Assembly: GCA_937874275.1 (NCBI GenBank)
Contig: CALNAU010000217.1
Span: forward strand, 1-6,425
DNA from: an uncultured Clostridia bacterium
GTDB lineage: Bacteria; Bacillota; Clostridia; Christensenellales; Aristaeellaceae
Reading direction: 5' to 3'
DNA: 6,425 nt
Shown: one piece after another, positions 5,856 through 6,425 of the stretch
Position numbering within the stretch: position 1 is the first letter of the stretch
Layout: each line of letters begins with the position of its first letter
The notes under the pieces: model-generated
Databases searched by the model: none
Told to the model about the DNA's origin: nothing
The model's input: only the letters and a program-made list of their open reading frames with translations
Made by a program: the position numbers and the translations under genes

Positions 5856-5965
5856 CACAGTTTGCGCTTTTCCCGTTCATGGCATTACTTGAAAGGGTCT
5901 GGCGTGGGCATCAGGTCGACGACATCAATAAAAGTTGTATTCCGATTACTTCAACGAATAACGAT

Positions 5966-5970
5966 GAGGA
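5966..5970 (+). promoter_or_regulatory. Ribosome binding site of the glycosyltransferase gene
   Basis: GAGGA lies 4 bases before the GTG at 5975. Spacing is tight but workable. It favours GTG over the in-frame ATG at 5879, which has no purine-rich site before it. Confidence 0.5.
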
Positions 5971-5974
5971 TAAC

Positions 5975-6425
5975 GTGACAGATAAATTACAAGACTATCC
6001 TGAATTGATCAGCGTCATTGTTCCCGTATACCGGGCGGAATTGAGCATCGCGCGCTGCATCGAAAGCATACAAGCTCAGACATATGAGAACCTACAGATC
6101 ATTTTGATTGATGATGGTTCCCCAGATAATAGCGGCACGATTTGTGATGATTACGCCAAAGATGACGCTCGAATTGTTGTTCTGCATACGGAGAACGCAG
6201 GGGTTTCCTCAGCTCGTAATTGTGGACTTTCGCATGCAGAAGGGGGCTATGTTGCGTTTGTTGATAGCGATGACTACATCACCTCTACGTTTATTGATGA
6301 TGCATATGCCCAAATGAAAGAAAGAAGAGTAGATTTATATCTGGCGGGCCTCACAATGGAAATCAATGAAGCGGAAAGACACGTGCGTAGCGAGGTTTAT
6401 CAGGCTAAGCAGAAGACATACTCAA
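5975..6425 (+). CDS. Family 2 glycosyltransferase (N-terminal part, runs off window)
   Basis: The first 150 residues of a GT-A fold enzyme are present and the frame is open at the right edge. Motifs in order: SVIVPVYR (13-20, nucleotide-binding strand; Arg where Asn is usual), IDDGS (45-49), ENAGVSSARNCGL (73-85), and the metal-binding FVDSDDYI (95-102, DxD at 97-99). GT2 enzymes move a sugar from a nucleotide-sugar to an acceptor, often in capsule, exopolysaccharide or wall-polymer synthesis; donor and acceptor cannot be told from this part. GTG is chosen because GT2 proteins usually begin just before the SVIVPVY strand. An in-frame ATG at 5879 would add 32 residues without resemblance to the family. 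The region is lower in GC than the genes to the left, common in surface-polysaccharide clusters. No clear promoter is visible at 5856-5974. Confidence 0.88.
   Translation, partial: MTDKLQDYPELISVIVPVYRAELSIARCIESIQAQTYENLQIILIDDGSPDNSGTICDDYAKDDARIVVLHTENAGVSSARNCGLSHAEGGYVAFVDSDDYITSTFIDDAYAQMKERRVDLYLAGLTMEINEAERHVRSEVYQAKQKTYS

Noticed and set aside
5741..6425. tRNA-Glu as an integration site
   Set aside because: I looked for a repeat of the tRNA 3' end downstream and for integrase sequence; neither is present in this window.
1..6425. CRISPR array, insertion sequence or phage genes
   Set aside because: No regularly spaced repeats, terminal inverted repeats, transposase or phage-like motifs are visible.

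Overview
The window looks like chromosomal DNA of a moderately GC-rich Gram-positive bacterium, most likely a Clostridia-type anaerobe. This rests on the AGGAGG-type ribosome sites before every gene, sigma-A-like promoters, tRNA genes with an encoded CCA end, an amino-sugar catabolic pair with a large ROK protein, and a PII/DUF1538 pair. I cannot name the genus from sequence alone.

Layout. (1) Positions 1-2343, minus strand: nagA (N-acetylglucosamine-6-phosphate deacetylase) is followed 4 bases later by a ROK-superfamily protein that runs off the left edge. A -35/-10 pair sits just upstream of nagA. (2) Positions 2344-2574: a divergent intergenic region with back-to-back promoters. The plus-strand leader (about 90 nt) contains a hairpin followed by seven Ts and an alternative competing hairpin, so it may be an attenuator. 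(3) Positions 2575-5225, plus strand: a two-gene operon with an ATGA overlap. The first gene is a soluble tandem-PII protein (two PII-like domains, 221 aa). The second is a 662-aa membrane protein with two DUF1538 repeats, a third PII-like domain and an acidic tail. (4) Positions 5226-5605: an AT-richer spacer with no convincing gene, but with a short pentamer repeat, inverted repeats and a six-codon reading frame behind an excellent ribosome site. (5) Positions 5606-5855: a complete small tRNA unit with a consensus promoter, tRNA-Gln(CUG), tRNA-Glu(CUC) and a strong hairpin terminator. (6) Positions 5975-6425: the start of a family 2 glycosyltransferase of lower GC, possibly the edge of a surface-polysaccharide cluster.

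How the parts relate. NagA and the ROK protein fit amino-sugar recovery, probably from cell wall or host glycans. The PII/DUF1538 pair resembles the logic of GlnK-AmtB, where a nucleotide-sensing trimer gates a membrane protein. Here the domain count (two in the soluble protein, one on the membrane protein) suggests that a mixed pseudo-trimer could form. That is inference, but it is the most interesting idea in the window. The transported substrate is unknown.
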